Origin: an uncultured Clostridia bacterium
GTDB taxonomy: Bacteria; Bacillota; Clostridia; Christensenellales; UBA1242
DNA: 64,000 bases
Assembly: GCA_944382715.1 (NCBI GenBank)
Contig: CALWNC010000007.1
Span: 1 to 64,000 of the forward strand
Reading direction: 5' to 3'
Below, piece after piece: positions 1-7,992 of the stretch. The notes under the pieces were generated by a model. That model made no database searches and had not been told where the DNA came from. It was given only the letters and a program-made list of their open reading frames with translations. The translations under genes were made by a program, and so were the position numbers. Position 1 is the stretch's first letter; every line of letters begins with the position of its first letter.

Positions 1-44
1 CACTTGTGCGTAGCCAGTAAAGCTAGGGTTATACCCGAAAATGA

Positions 45-80
45 AAAACCACCCGATTTTCGGGTGGATATTTATTGTTT
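45..80 (+). terminator. intrinsic terminator of an upstream gene
   Basis: A perfect 8-bp GC-rich stem (CCACCCGA, loop TTT, TCGGGTGG; 49-67) is followed by a T-rich stretch. It probably ends a gene lying left of the window. No coding sequence is seen in 1-184. Confidence 0.7.
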
Positions 81-184
81 TTAGAAATACAATATTGTTA
101 GACAAAACAACAAATGTTTCAACAATAATTCTAAATTTTTTTATCCTACTTTGTGTTATCATTTTTATATGAGGAGGAAGTTTT

Positions 185-499
185 ATGGAGATTAAATACT
201 TAAATAAAGACGATGGCATTTATGCTGAGCTTTACGGCGAACTTGACGAGTATTCAGCTGAGTATGTAAGAATTTCTCTTGATGACCAGTTAAAAGCTAC
301 TAGTAGGGGCAAAAAGAAATTAATTCTTGATTTTTCAAATGTCTCTTTTATGGATAGTACTGGAATTGGAGTTTTGCTTGGTAGATACAATAAATTCTCT
401 AAAAACAATATTAATATTTATATAAAAAATCCAACTTCTTATGTTAATAGAATTTTTGAAATGAGTGGAATATATCAAATTATTCCAAAAGTTGGTTAA
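185..499 (+). CDS. spoIIAA: anti-sigma F factor antagonist SpoIIAA
   Basis: A 104-residue STAS-domain protein. In sporulating Firmicutes dephosphorylated SpoIIAA binds the anti-sigma factor SpoIIAB and so frees sigma-F in the forespore. The STAS signature MDSTGIG is visible at residues 56-62, with Ser58 at the position phosphorylated by SpoIIAB. The length matches the family. A strong RBS (GAGGAGG, 171-177) precedes the ATG. It is first in a tight three-gene operon with spoIIAB and sigF, the classical spoIIA order, which makes the call firm. I could not find a convincing SigH promoter upstream. Confidence 0.97.
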   Translation: MEIKYLNKDDGIYAELYGELDEYSAEYVRISLDDQLKATSRGKKKLILDFSNVSFMDSTGIGVLLGRYNKFSKNNINIYIKNPTSYVNRIFEMSGIYQIIPKVG

Positions 500-511
500 A
501 GGAGATTATTT

Positions 512-937
512 ATGGAATTTGATAATTACTTCAAACTTGAAATTGAGGCAAAAAATGTAAATGAAAGTTTCGCAAGAGGTGTTGTTGCTATGTTTTGTAC
601 AGAACTAAAACCAACCGTCTCTGAGATTAATGATATAAAAACAGCTGTGAGCGAGGCCGTTACAAATTCGATTGTTCATGGATATAACGGTAATGGTGGT
701 AAAATTATAATCGAGGCAGGAATAAGGGAAAATGTTTTGGATATAAAAGTTATTGATAGTGGTGTAGGGATTGAAGATATTGATATGGCACTTCAACCTT
801 TCTTTACTACTAAATCTGATGAAGAACATTCGGGAATGGGTTTCACATTAATGGATTCTTTTATGAGTAGTTTAGAAGTTAAAAAGAATGAGCCTACTGG
901 CTTAATTGTTCATATGCAGAAGGTGATTAAGGGTTAA
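512..937 (+). CDS. spoIIAB: anti-sigma F factor / serine kinase SpoIIAB
   Basis: A 141-residue GHKL-fold kinase that binds and inhibits sigma-F and phosphorylates SpoIIAA. The N box EAVTNSIVHGY (E48, N52), the G1 box DSGVGIED (from D82) and the G2 loop GMGFTLM (108-114) are all present, so it should bind ATP. It lies 12 bp after spoIIAA with an AAAGGAG RBS. Its stop overlaps the sigF start by one base (TAATG), implying translational coupling of inhibitor and sigma factor. Confidence 0.97.
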   Translation: MEFDNYFKLEIEAKNVNESFARGVVAMFCTELKPTVSEINDIKTAVSEAVTNSIVHGYNGNGGKIIIEAGIRENVLDIKVIDSGVGIEDIDMALQPFFTTKSDEEHSGMGFTLMDSFMSSLEVKKNEPTGLIVHMQKVIKG

Positions 938-1674
938 TGGAAGAATATAAGCCAATAGATGTAAACCAAACAAATGAACTTGTTCTTAGAGCAAAAAATG
1001 GTGATAAAGATGCAACTGACATCTTAATAAACGGCAATTTTCCTCTCATTAAGTCAATCGTAAAGGGATTTTTAAACAAGGGTGCAGAATATGATGACCT
1101 TTATCAAATAGGTTGTGTGGGTTTTTTAAAAGCTATTAAAAATTTTGACCCTAGCTTTGATGTAAAATTTACTACCTATGCTGTTCCCATGATTTCGGGT
1201 GAAATTAAAAGATTTTTAAGAGATGATGGAAGTTTAAAGGTTTCTAGATCAATTAAAACACTGTCAATAAAAATCAAGGCTTTTATTGAAAAAGAAAAAA
1301 GTGAAAAAGGTGAATCTCCCACAATTGACCAATTAGCAAGTCATTTTGAGGTGGATAAGGAAGATATTGTCATTGCACTAGATTCTCAGCAACAGGTGAT
1401 TTCTCTTCATGCAAAGGTTGATGAAGATGACCCAAGCAGTCAAAATGTTATTGATAAGCTTGCAGTGTTCGATAAAAGCGATGAGATGATTGATAAAATT
1501 ACTTTAAAGAATGCAATATTAGAGCTTTCTGAAAAGGATAGAAAAATCATTCTTCTTCGTTATTTTCGTGGAAAAACACAAGGTGAAGTTGCCGAAATGC
1601 TTGATATCTCTCAGGTACAAGTATCTCGTATGGAATCAAAAATCATTGAACAATTAAGAAAAAAGTTAATCTAA
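937..1674 (+). CDS. sigF: RNA polymerase sigma factor SigF (forespore-specific)
   Basis: A 245-residue sigma-70 family protein. Region 2 is recognisable from YDDLYQIGCVGFLKAI through FDPSFDVKFTTYAVPMI. A region 3 follows, and a C-terminal region 4 helix-turn-helix ends in GEVAEMLDISQVQVSRMESK. The family directs early forespore transcription and is held inactive by SpoIIAB, the adjacent upstream gene. The 1-bp overlap with spoIIAB fixes the start. No terminator is obvious in the following 211 bp, which is AT-rich. Confidence 0.96.
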   Translation: MEEYKPIDVNQTNELVLRAKNGDKDATDILINGNFPLIKSIVKGFLNKGAEYDDLYQIGCVGFLKAIKNFDPSFDVKFTTYAVPMISGEIKRFLRDDGSLKVSRSIKTLSIKIKAFIEKEKSEKGESPTIDQLASHFEVDKEDIVIALDSQQQVISLHAKVDEDDPSSQNVIDKLAVFDKSDEMIDKITLKNAILELSEKDRKIILLRYFRGKTQGEVAEMLDISQVQVSRMESKIIEQLRKKLI

Positions 1675-1885
1675 AACTATTCATTTTTTTATGCGACTCA
1701 AAAAATATTAACATCTACATTTTTCTTTGCATAATTTCGTTTTTTTTTCTATATACTTGAATATATAATATTAAAACTTAGCCGATTAGACATAATTCGA
1801 CAAAATATAATTTTTTAGTTCAAAATAGAATATTTTATATGTTGTAAAATTTCGGTATGTTTTATAAAATAGAGGAGTATTTTGT

Positions 1886-2650
1886 ATGAAGATTTTATGC
1901 ACAAAAATGAAATCGATTTTAGGACTTATTTCGCTTTCGTGTTTTGCAGTATTACTAGCTTTTGTTGTCGCTATGACTAATGCAGGTACAATTTATTTTG
2001 GGTATGCAACAAGACTTGTTCCTATTTATTCTGTTGATACCAATGAGAAAAAGGTAGCTTTAACATTTGATGCTGCTTGGGGCTCTGACAAAACAGAAAA
2101 AATTGTTGAGATACTAAAAGAAAATAATGTTGGTGGAACTTTCTTCTTAGTGGGCTTTTGGATTGAAAAAAATGAGGATAAAGTAAAGCTTATTGATGAG
2201 GCTGGGATTGATATTGGTACACATTCTAGTACACACCCTAAAATGAGTACTTTATCTAGTGAATCAATGACTCAAGAACTTAAAAGCTCAATGGAACTTA
2301 TTACTAAAATTACCGGTAAAGAAGTTAAATTTTTCAGACCCCCATTTGGTGATTATAATGATACGCTTATAAATGTTGCTACAAGCTTAGGTCTTAAAAC
2401 GATTCAATGGGACGTTGATACTTTGGATTGGAAAGGTCTTTCTGCTAATGAAATATTAAGTAGAGTTAAATCCTTAGTAAAAAATGGTTCTATAATTTTG
2501 TGCCACAATAATTCTGACCATATTCTTGAAGCGTTACCACTTATGATTGAATACCTACGAAGTGAAGGATACCAAATGGTTAACATTTCTGAACTTGTTT
2601 ACCAATCTGATTATATTATTGACAACAACGGATTACAAAAACAAAAATAA
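1886..2650 (+). CDS. pdaB: PdaB-like polysaccharide deacetylase (sporulation)
   Basis: A 254-residue NodB-homology protein with an N-terminal membrane segment at about residues 9-32, so probably anchored or exported. NodB motifs can be read: LTFDAAWG (first Asp), THSSTHPKMS (His-x3-His), FRPPFGDYN, and IQWDVDTLDW; the last motif is LCHNN. The segment VPIYSVDTNEKKVALTFDAAWG is characteristic of the PdaB subgroup, which acts on spore cell wall or cortex precursors. A GAGGAG RBS lies 9 bp before the ATG. The position just after sigF fits a sporulation role. A C-terminal extension after the last motif is not assigned. Confidence 0.87.
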   Translation: MKILCTKMKSILGLISLSCFAVLLAFVVAMTNAGTIYFGYATRLVPIYSVDTNEKKVALTFDAAWGSDKTEKIVEILKENNVGGTFFLVGFWIEKNEDKVKLIDEAGIDIGTHSSTHPKMSTLSSESMTQELKSSMELITKITGKEVKFFRPPFGDYNDTLINVATSLGLKTIQWDVDTLDWKGLSANEILSRVKSLVKNGSIILCHNNSDHILEALPLMIEYLRSEGYQMVNISELVYQSDYIIDNNGLQKQK

Positions 2651-2669
2651 AAAACAAAAGGATATATTT

Positions 2670-3368
2670 ATGAATAACAATCAATTTGAAAACAACAATC
2701 GTGTAATTTTGAAGGGAAAAATTAGAGAACTTCCTACTTATTCTCACACAGTTATGGGTGAAGGTTTCTTTGAAATGTTTGTAGATGTTCAAAGATTATC
2801 AGAAGAGATTGACACTCTTCCAGTAACAATTTCAGAAAGATTAATTGAAAATTTTAATATTGGTGATGAAATTGGATTAATTGGTCAATTTAGAAGTTAT
2901 AACAAACTTGAAAATGGAAAAAGCAAACTTATGTTAACTATTTTTGTTAAAGAGCTAGTTGATCCAAGCGAACTTAACGAAATTAATCAAATTTATCTTA
3001 TAGGTTATATTTGTAAAGAACCAATTTATCGAACCACTCCTTTTGGTAGAGAGATTTGTGATATGCTTCTTGCCGTTAACAGATCTTATAATAAAAGTGA
3101 CTATTTGCCTTGCATAGCTTGGGGGAGAAATGCAAGATTTGTAAGAGATCTTGGAGTTGGAGAAAAATTAGAAGTTCAAGGTAGAATTCAAAGTAGAAAA
3201 TATCAGAAAAAAATCAGTGAAAATGAAGTTGAAACTAAAGTAGCTTATGAAATTTCACTTTCTAGTGTTATGAGAGGAAAAAGTGATGATTATGAAGAAC
3301 AAATTTCTTCAGGTCGTGAAAGAGAATTTGAACTTGGTGTAAAGGGCAATAATATTGTCGCCAATTAA
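2670..3368 (+). CDS. OB-fold single-stranded DNA-binding protein
   Basis: A 232-residue protein that reads as two OB folds. The first spans about residues 11-115. The second starts at INQIYLIGYICKEP and contains the SSB-like run LPCIAWGRNARFVRDLGVGEKLEVQGRI. Similar two-OB proteins in Clostridia are annotated as single-stranded DNA-binding proteins. I chose the ATG at 2670 because AAAAGGAT sits 6-10 bp upstream; a longer reading frame would overlap pdaB by about 100 bp. It follows pdaB by 19 bp and is probably cotranscribed. It lacks the acidic C-terminal tip (DDDIPF type) of the main replicative SSB, so it is probably an accessory paralogue. Confidence 0.75.
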   Translation: MNNNQFENNNRVILKGKIRELPTYSHTVMGEGFFEMFVDVQRLSEEIDTLPVTISERLIENFNIGDEIGLIGQFRSYNKLENGKSKLMLTIFVKELVDPSELNEINQIYLIGYICKEPIYRTTPFGREICDMLLAVNRSYNKSDYLPCIAWGRNARFVRDLGVGEKLEVQGRIQSRKYQKKISENEVETKVAYEISLSSVMRGKSDDYEEQISSGREREFELGVKGNNIVAN

Positions 3369-3404
3369 ATTAAAAATTAACTTTTAAAAATTTAATTAAA
3401 TAAC

Positions 3405-3436
3405 AAAAAGATTACAAGTTTATTGTAATCTTTTTT
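3405..3436 (+). terminator. intrinsic terminator after the OB-fold gene
   Basis: Stem AAAAGATTACAA / TTGTAATCTTTT with a 5-nt loop followed by T residues. The A-rich 5' flank means it could also act on the opposite strand. Confidence 0.8.
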
Positions 3437-3538
3437 GCTATCAAAATATTAGAAATCTATATAAGGTGCTTTGTTTAAATTGAATGTTATTAATTTGCTA
3501 TAATTTTTATTTTAATTATCTTACTTGTAGGTTTTGTT

Positions 3539-4693
3539 TTAATTATTTTCTTCATAGAGTGAAAATAAATCAACTAAAATATAGAGATTTTCAGTTTTTT
3601 CACCTTTAAACGATATAAAATAGGTTTGATTTTTATTGAAGTCAATGGCATTTATCATTATTGTATTATTATCGCTAAGATATACATCTAAAATTTCAGA
3701 AAAATAGAGAGTGTTTGAATTTTCCTCAACCTTATAGACAATCTTGTTATTATAAATTTCTAAAACAGCCTCTTGCATTACGCTTTTTTGAGTGTTTTTA
3801 AAGTCATTAAATTTGAGATTTTGATATTCTAGTATTCTTTTATCGTCAATAAGATTTTGTGTTTTAAGAAGGTTAAATTGAAATGTTTTTGCACCATCTA
3901 AACTTGTAAAAATTCTAGTTAATCCAATTTCTGAATTTATTCTAGAAATTTCAAATGCTGTGCCACAATTGTTGCATTTAACTACATTATATTCAGAGTA
4001 CAGCGAGAAAAACGCATTGCAGTGTGGGCAGGCATAAAGAATTCTTTCTAATCTTTCGGCACATTTATTGCTTCTTATATAAACTGGAATTTTGGTTGCA
4101 TAAACACTTGCAGATGATGGGGTATATTTATTAAACTTTTCGTATAAATCTTCCCTTGATAGCATTTTTTGGTCTTTCAAGTTGATTGAAAATCTATGTT
4201 CAAGTTTACAGTCACATATTCTTGTTTCATTTGCCCATACGGGACTAATAAAATAAGTTCCTATTAAATTTAAAAATTTTATATCCATATTAAATTCAAG
4301 TAAAAAATCTATAATTTTTTCTGGCAGCTTTTGAAAATCTCCAAAAACTGTTTTATGTTTTTCTGGAAATACTACAATAGAAATCATTAAATTTTTCATC
4401 GTAGAAACATTAGACCAAAACTCTTTTTGTTCTTCATATGGAAAGTCGTCATTATAAATTTTTTGAACAATTTCATCTTTTAATATGGCATAAACTCCCT
4501 CAAAACAATCATTAATGAATATATAATCCATTGGGGAAGTTTTATTGCACAAAAAAAGTCCAGTAGTATCAGCTGAAATTTTAAAACTATTAAAGTGATA
4601 CTTAATGCTGTTTAATTTTGACTTAAAATTGTTACAAGGAAGGTCAAAATACTTTGTATTGACATTTTCCTTTAAAAACTTTATATTATTCAT
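3539..4693 (-). CDS. degenerate PlsC-like acyltransferase with zinc ribbon
   Basis: A 384-residue protein. Its layout resembles Firmicute 1-acylglycerol-3-phosphate acyltransferases that carry a C-terminal zinc ribbon: an NHxSxxD-like block, an FPEG-like block, GTYFISPVWA, then CPHC-x14-CNNC. Both catalytic signatures look altered. The HX4D block reads CNKTSPMD, with Lys instead of the catalytic His, and FPEGTRS reads FPEKHKT. If the alignment is right it is unlikely to transfer acyl groups in the standard way. The start is uncertain: the ATG at 4693 is used, but a TTG at 4720 is in frame and neither has a clear RBS. The gene is divergent from the SPT-like gene at 4790, 96 bp away. Confidence 0.5.
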   Translation of the reverse strand: MNNIKFLKENVNTKYFDLPCNNFKSKLNSIKYHFNSFKISADTTGLFLCNKTSPMDYIFINDCFEGVYAILKDEIVQKIYNDDFPYEEQKEFWSNVSTMKNLMISIVVFPEKHKTVFGDFQKLPEKIIDFLLEFNMDIKFLNLIGTYFISPVWANETRICDCKLEHRFSINLKDQKMLSREDLYEKFNKYTPSSASVYATKIPVYIRSNKCAERLERILYACPHCNAFFSLYSEYNVVKCNNCGTAFEISRINSEIGLTRIFTSLDGAKTFQFNLLKTQNLIDDKRILEYQNLKFNDFKNTQKSVMQEAVLEIYNNKIVYKVEENSNTLYFSEILDVYLSDNNTIMINAIDFNKNQTYFISFKGEKTENLYILVDLFSLYEENN

Positions 4694-4789
4694 AGATAAA
4701 TTATGACACAAAAAACACAAAATATCAAATAAAAAACTTGTTATTTACTATTTATAAATATATAATTTAATTATACTTGGAGAAAATAA

Positions 4790-5983
4790 ATGGATTTATT
4801 TAAAAAATGTAATGATTTTAAAATTGTTAGTGAAATTAAATCAAAGGGGATTTACCCTTATTTTCATACTTTAGAGTCAAAACAAGATACTGTTGTTAAT
4901 ATGGAAGGCTCTCAAAAAATAATGATTGGTTCAAATAATTATCTTGGTTTAACAAGTGACGAGCGAGTTATTGAGGCTTGCGTTAAGGCAACTCGCGAAT
5001 TTGGCACAGGGTGTTCTGGCTCTAGATTTCTAAATGGCACGACAACATTGCATTTAACTTTAGAAAAGGAGTTGGCAGATTTTCTAGGGAAAGAAGATTG
5101 TGTTACAATGTCCACGGGGTTTCAGACTAATATAGGTGTAATCTCTGCAATTGTAGGCAGAAATGATTTTATTCTTTGTGATAAAGAAAACCATGCTTCA
5201 ATTTATGATGGTTGTAAACTTTCTTATGGTAAAATGATTAGATTTAATCACTTGGACTATTACGACTTAGAGGAAAAAATTAAACTAGTTCCTAAAGAAT
5301 CGGGAATTTTAATAGTTACAGATGGTATTTTTTCAATGACAGGCGATATTTGTGATCTTCCTAGACTTGTTGAAATTAAAAAGAAGTATGGTGCTAGACT
5401 CATGGTTGACGACGCACATTCTCTTGGGGTGCTTGGAAAGACAGGTGCTGGCACTGCTGAATATTTTGGTTTAACTAATGAGGTTGATTTAATTTATGGA
5501 ACTTTTTCTAAATCTCTTGCAAGTATGGGAGGTTATTGTGGCTGTAGTCACGAAGTTGCCGAATATATTAGACACAATTCCAGACCATTTATATTTAGTG
5601 CTTCAATAACTCCGGGCTGTCTTGCTTCAACCCTTGAAGCCTTAAGAATAATTAAACGAGAGCCTGAAAGAATAAGGCATTTAAGTGAAGTCGCTGATTA
5701 TATGAGAGAACTATTAAGAAGTAGGAATATTAAATTCGCCGATAGCAAAGCACCAATCATTGCACTATTTACTTATGAACAAGATATAACTCTTATGGTT
5801 TGTAAGCGTTTATTTGAAGAGGGTGTGTATGCCAATCCAGTTCTTCCACCTGCAACTCCTCCAGGTCAGTGTCTTGTCAGGACAACTTACACTGCAACTC
5901 ATAAAAAAGAAGAACTTGAAAAAGCTGCAGATATTATCGCGAAAGTTTTTGAAGAATTTGACCTAATCGATAAAAATATATAA
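4790..5983 (+). CDS. alpha-oxoamine synthase, serine palmitoyltransferase-like
   Basis: A 397-residue PLP enzyme of the alpha-oxoamine synthase family (SPT, KBL, BioF, HemA), which condenses an amino acid with an acyl-CoA or acyl-ACP. Visible motifs are NNYLGL, FGTGCSGSRFLNGT, the ring-stacking His in DKENHASIYDG (H135), VDDAH (D207, H210), and the Schiff-base Lys241 in GTFSKSLASMGG. The N-terminus (SKGIYPYFHTLESKQ) and the sequence around RFLNGT closely recall bacterial serine palmitoyltransferases of the Bacteroides/Sphingobacterium type, more than BioF or KBL. No biotin or threonine genes are nearby. A GGAG RBS lies 7 bp before the ATG. Substrate is inferred, not shown. Confidence 0.8.
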   Translation: MDLFKKCNDFKIVSEIKSKGIYPYFHTLESKQDTVVNMEGSQKIMIGSNNYLGLTSDERVIEACVKATREFGTGCSGSRFLNGTTTLHLTLEKELADFLGKEDCVTMSTGFQTNIGVISAIVGRNDFILCDKENHASIYDGCKLSYGKMIRFNHLDYYDLEEKIKLVPKESGILIVTDGIFSMTGDICDLPRLVEIKKKYGARLMVDDAHSLGVLGKTGAGTAEYFGLTNEVDLIYGTFSKSLASMGGYCGCSHEVAEYIRHNSRPFIFSASITPGCLASTLEALRIIKREPERIRHLSEVADYMRELLRSRNIKFADSKAPIIALFTYEQDITLMVCKRLFEEGVYANPVLPPATPPGQCLVRTTYTATHKKEELEKAADIIAKVFEEFDLIDKNI

Positions 5984-6037
5984 ATCGAGTTATTCAACGA
6001 TTTATTATTAATATAATAAAAATTTATTTAAACAAAG

Positions 6038-6070
6038 AAAAAACCTTTTTATGTATAAAAAGGTTTTTTT
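6038..6070. terminator. bidirectional terminator
   Basis: AAAACCTTTTT / AAAAAGGTTTT with a 6-nt loop, A-rich on the left and T-rich on the right. It serves the SPT-like gene (+) and possibly the convergent gene at 6140-6499 (-). Confidence 0.8.
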
Positions 6071-6139
6071 GTTTTAAAATATTACATTTTTTAGATTTAA
6101 CAAATTAATGACAAAAAATATTTCAATAGAAACAATTTT

Positions 6140-6499
6140 TTATAATGTCATTTCATCATCTGGAGTTAGTTCCAAAGATTTTACAAGATGTGCATCTTCA
6201 ATTGCTCCAAGAAAAAGTGCAATTTCAGCTTCAACAAGCTCAAGTTTTTCATTTGGAATTTCTCCATTGTCAATCATTTCAATTCTAAGTTTTGCTTGAT
6301 CAAAGAGTACAGAAGCAGGCAAATTCACATATTTTTTAAATAATTCTCTAGCTTCTGGATTAGTTCTAAGTAATTGTTTTAAATAACCAGCTTCTCCATT
6401 TCCATTATTGTTTTCACGAACATTAAAATTTTTCTTTCCAAAAAATGTATCTCTAAGATGTGCAATTTCCTTGCTGTAATTATTACCCTGTGTTGACAT
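6140..6499 (-). CDS. hypothetical helical protein, 119 aa
   Basis: The reading frame begins MSTQGNNYSK and is predominantly helical and charged, with an acidic C-terminus ending LTPDDEMTL. I do not recognise a family. A clean GAGGTA RBS seven bases before the ATG at 6499 fixes the start. A longer reading frame would begin 45 bp earlier at a weaker site. No membrane segment or signal peptide is seen. It lies just downstream of a Cys-rich small protein on the same strand, 75 bp apart. Confidence 0.65.
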   Translation of the reverse strand: MSTQGNNYSKEIAHLRDTFFGKKNFNVRENNNGNGEAGYLKQLLRTNPEARELFKKYVNLPASVLFDQAKLRIEMIDNGEIPNEKLELVEAEIALFLGAIEDAHLVKSLELTPDDEMTL

Positions 6500-6574
6500 A
6501 AAAATACCTCTATATTTTATTTTAACTTGTTTACAATATATCATATTGGTAATAATTTGTCAAGATTGATTTTT

Positions 6575-6847
6575 CTATTCAAAGTCACTATCTTCGTCTT
6601 TATCAAGTCCCATTTCTTTATAAAAGTCATCAAGTGAAATATTTGCATCGGACATTTCAATTTTGTCTATTGGAATTTCTACATAACCCTTTGAATTAGT
6701 ATTATATTCATTAAGGCATTTACCGCAATTATCACAAATCTTTGTAGGGTCAATATCGCATCTATCGCATTCTCCACAGTCATTACAGGTTTTTGTTTCA
6801 TCTAACACACACATTCCATTTTCATCACCGTGAAAATTTATTTTCAT
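6575..6847 (-). CDS. small cysteine-rich protein, probable metal binding
   Basis: A 90-residue acidic protein with nine cysteines. One is C13 and the other eight fall between about residues 21 and 44, arranged as CNDCGECDRC and CDNCGKC. This pattern suggests a rubredoxin-like or zinc/iron-sulfur binding knot, with an acidic tail (DKDEDSDFE). No family name can be assigned with confidence, though similar small proteins occur in Clostridia. An AAAGGAGAA RBS precedes the ATG. A terminator separates it from the upstream tRNA. Confidence 0.7.
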   Translation of the reverse strand: MKINFHGDENGMCVLDETKTCNDCGECDRCDIDPTKICDNCGKCLNEYNTNSKGYVEIPIDKIEMSDANISLDDFYKEMGLDKDEDSDFE

Positions 6848-6883
6848 ATTTTCTCCTTTTATTGCTAAGTTTTTCTTTCAACT

Positions 6884-6912
6884 TTAAAAAAAGACTTCAA
6901 TTGAAGTCTTTT
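6884..6912 (-). terminator. terminator of the tRNA-Trp transcript
   Basis: The palindrome AAAGACTTCAATTGAAGTCTTT is followed, on the minus strand, by seven T residues directly after the tRNA 3' end. Confidence 0.8.
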
Positions 6913-6986
6913 TGGCAGGGGTGGAAGGAGTCGAACCCTCCTCTTGAGTTTTGGAGACTCTCATTCTACCGATGAACTACACCCCT
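6913..6986 (-). tRNA. tRNA-Trp (anticodon CCA)
   Basis: A cloverleaf can be read on the minus strand: acceptor stem AGGGGTG/CACCCCT, D-arm with AGTTCATCGGTAGAAT, anticodon loop CTCCAAA (CCA), T-arm GGAGGGTTCGACTCCTT, discriminator G and an encoded CCA end (74 nt in all). The first anticodon-stem pair appears to be an A-A mismatch. It is transcribed alone and ended by the hairpin at 6884-6912. Confidence 0.95.
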
Positions 6987-7076
6987 ACAACATTATTTAG
7001 GTTAACATATTTTTTTTGATTTGTCAATATAAATTGAAAGGTTGATTTATTTTTTTGTTTCATAATAAAATTTTTA

Positions 7077-7105
7077 TTGAATTTATATATTTTTTATGTT
7101 AATAT
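7077..7105 (+). promoter_or_regulatory. candidate SigA promoter for rnhA
   Basis: TTGAAT (7077-7082), a 17-bp spacer, and TAATAT (7100-7105). It lies 17 bp before the chosen ATG at 7123, leaving room for the AGGTG RBS. Confidence 0.4.
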
Positions 7106-7122
7106 TTAGCATAGGTGTTAAT

Positions 7123-7965
7123 ATGAATTTAATTTTAATAGATGGGGACGAAAAGCTAATTGAGATTGCAAAGAAAAGCATCTTATCAGAGTATAATCAA
7201 ATAGAAGAGATATCTAATTGGAGTAAATTGGAATTAACAAAATTTGACAAAATATTTCTAATAACAAAAATTACAAATAATTTTGTTAGTTTTGAAACTC
7301 AAAGTTTAATATTAGAATGTAAAATAAAACTTAAAATAGTGGTAGTTTATGAAGCTAAGTCTAATGAAATACCTTTTGTTTCTTGGATTAATTCACTTGC
7401 AAATGATGGTAATCAAAATCTATCTATTTGTTTAAGAATTGATTATTATGAACTTGAGAAAAATATTAATCAAATTAATGATACTATTAGTGGCAATGAT
7501 AAAGAGAAAAAAAGTTCTGATGTAACTATTTATACCGATGGAGCGTGTTCTGGTAACCCCGGAGCTGGTGGCTGGGGTGTAATTTTGATGGCGAATGGTA
7601 AATACAAGGAGGCATCAGGATATGAACCAGATACTACTAATAATAGAATGGAACTAACAGCTGTTATAAAAGCTCTTTCAATACTGAAAAAAAGATGTAA
7701 TGTTGAACTTTATTCTGACTCGGCATATGTTGTTAATGCAATTAATAAAAACTGGCTTTCAAATTGGAAAAATAATGGTTGGAAAAATTCGGGGAAAGAA
7801 AGTGTTAAAAATATTGAACTTTGGCAGGAACTTGACACTTTGTTAAATTATCATAGCGTTAATTTTATTAAAGTTAAAGGACACTCGGATAATGAGTACA
7901 ATAACAGGTGTGACATGCTGGCAACAAGCGAGATTTCTAATCATCAAATTGCTAATAATAATTAA
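7123..7965 (+). CDS. rnhA: ribonuclease HI with an uncharacterised N-terminal domain
   Basis: A 280-residue protein. The C-terminal half, from about residue 133, is a complete RNase HI domain: [16 protein letters not shown] (D139), NNRMELTAV (E177), YSDSAYVV (D199), KVKGH (H254) and NNRCDMLA (D264). It should cleave the RNA strand of RNA-DNA hybrids. The first ~130 residues do not resemble the usual hybrid-binding (Cx-Nx) domain. They read as an alpha/beta domain starting [17 protein letters not shown], vaguely like a receiver or HTH-less regulatory fold, joined by an acidic/Lys linker. The ATG at 7123 is preferred because AGGTG precedes it; an ATG 27 bp earlier lacks an RBS. Confidence 0.88.
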   Translation: MNLILIDGDEKLIEIAKKSILSEYNQIEEISNWSKLELTKFDKIFLITKITNNFVSFETQSLILECKIKLKIVVVYEAKSNEIPFVSWINSLANDGNQNLSICLRIDYYELEKNINQINDTISGNDKEKKSSDVTIYTDGACSGNPGAGGWGVILMANGKYKEASGYEPDTTNNRMELTAVIKALSILKKRCNVELYSDSAYVVNAINKNWLSNWKNNGWKNSGKESVKNIELWQELDTLLNYHSVNFIKVKGHSDNEYNNRCDMLATSEISNHQIANNN

Positions 7966-7967
7966 AA

Positions 7968-7992
7968 AAAGGCAAACTTTATGTTTGCCTTT
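7968..7992. terminator. bidirectional terminator between rnhA and the padR-like gene
   Basis: AAAGGCAAAC / GTTTGCCTTT with a 5-nt loop. It sits between convergent genes, and its right arm touches the stop codon of the minus-strand gene. Confidence 0.8.

Noticed and set aside
100-184. Possible SigH promoter for the spoIIA operon
   Set aside because: No RNAGGAWWW/RnnGAAT pair at a suitable distance; the only SigA-like match has a poor -35 and 19-bp spacing.
6108-6299. Plus-strand 63-codon frame over 6108-6299
   Set aside because: It lies opposite the well-supported minus-strand gene (GAGGTA RBS at its start) and is Ser-rich as expected of an antisense shadow.
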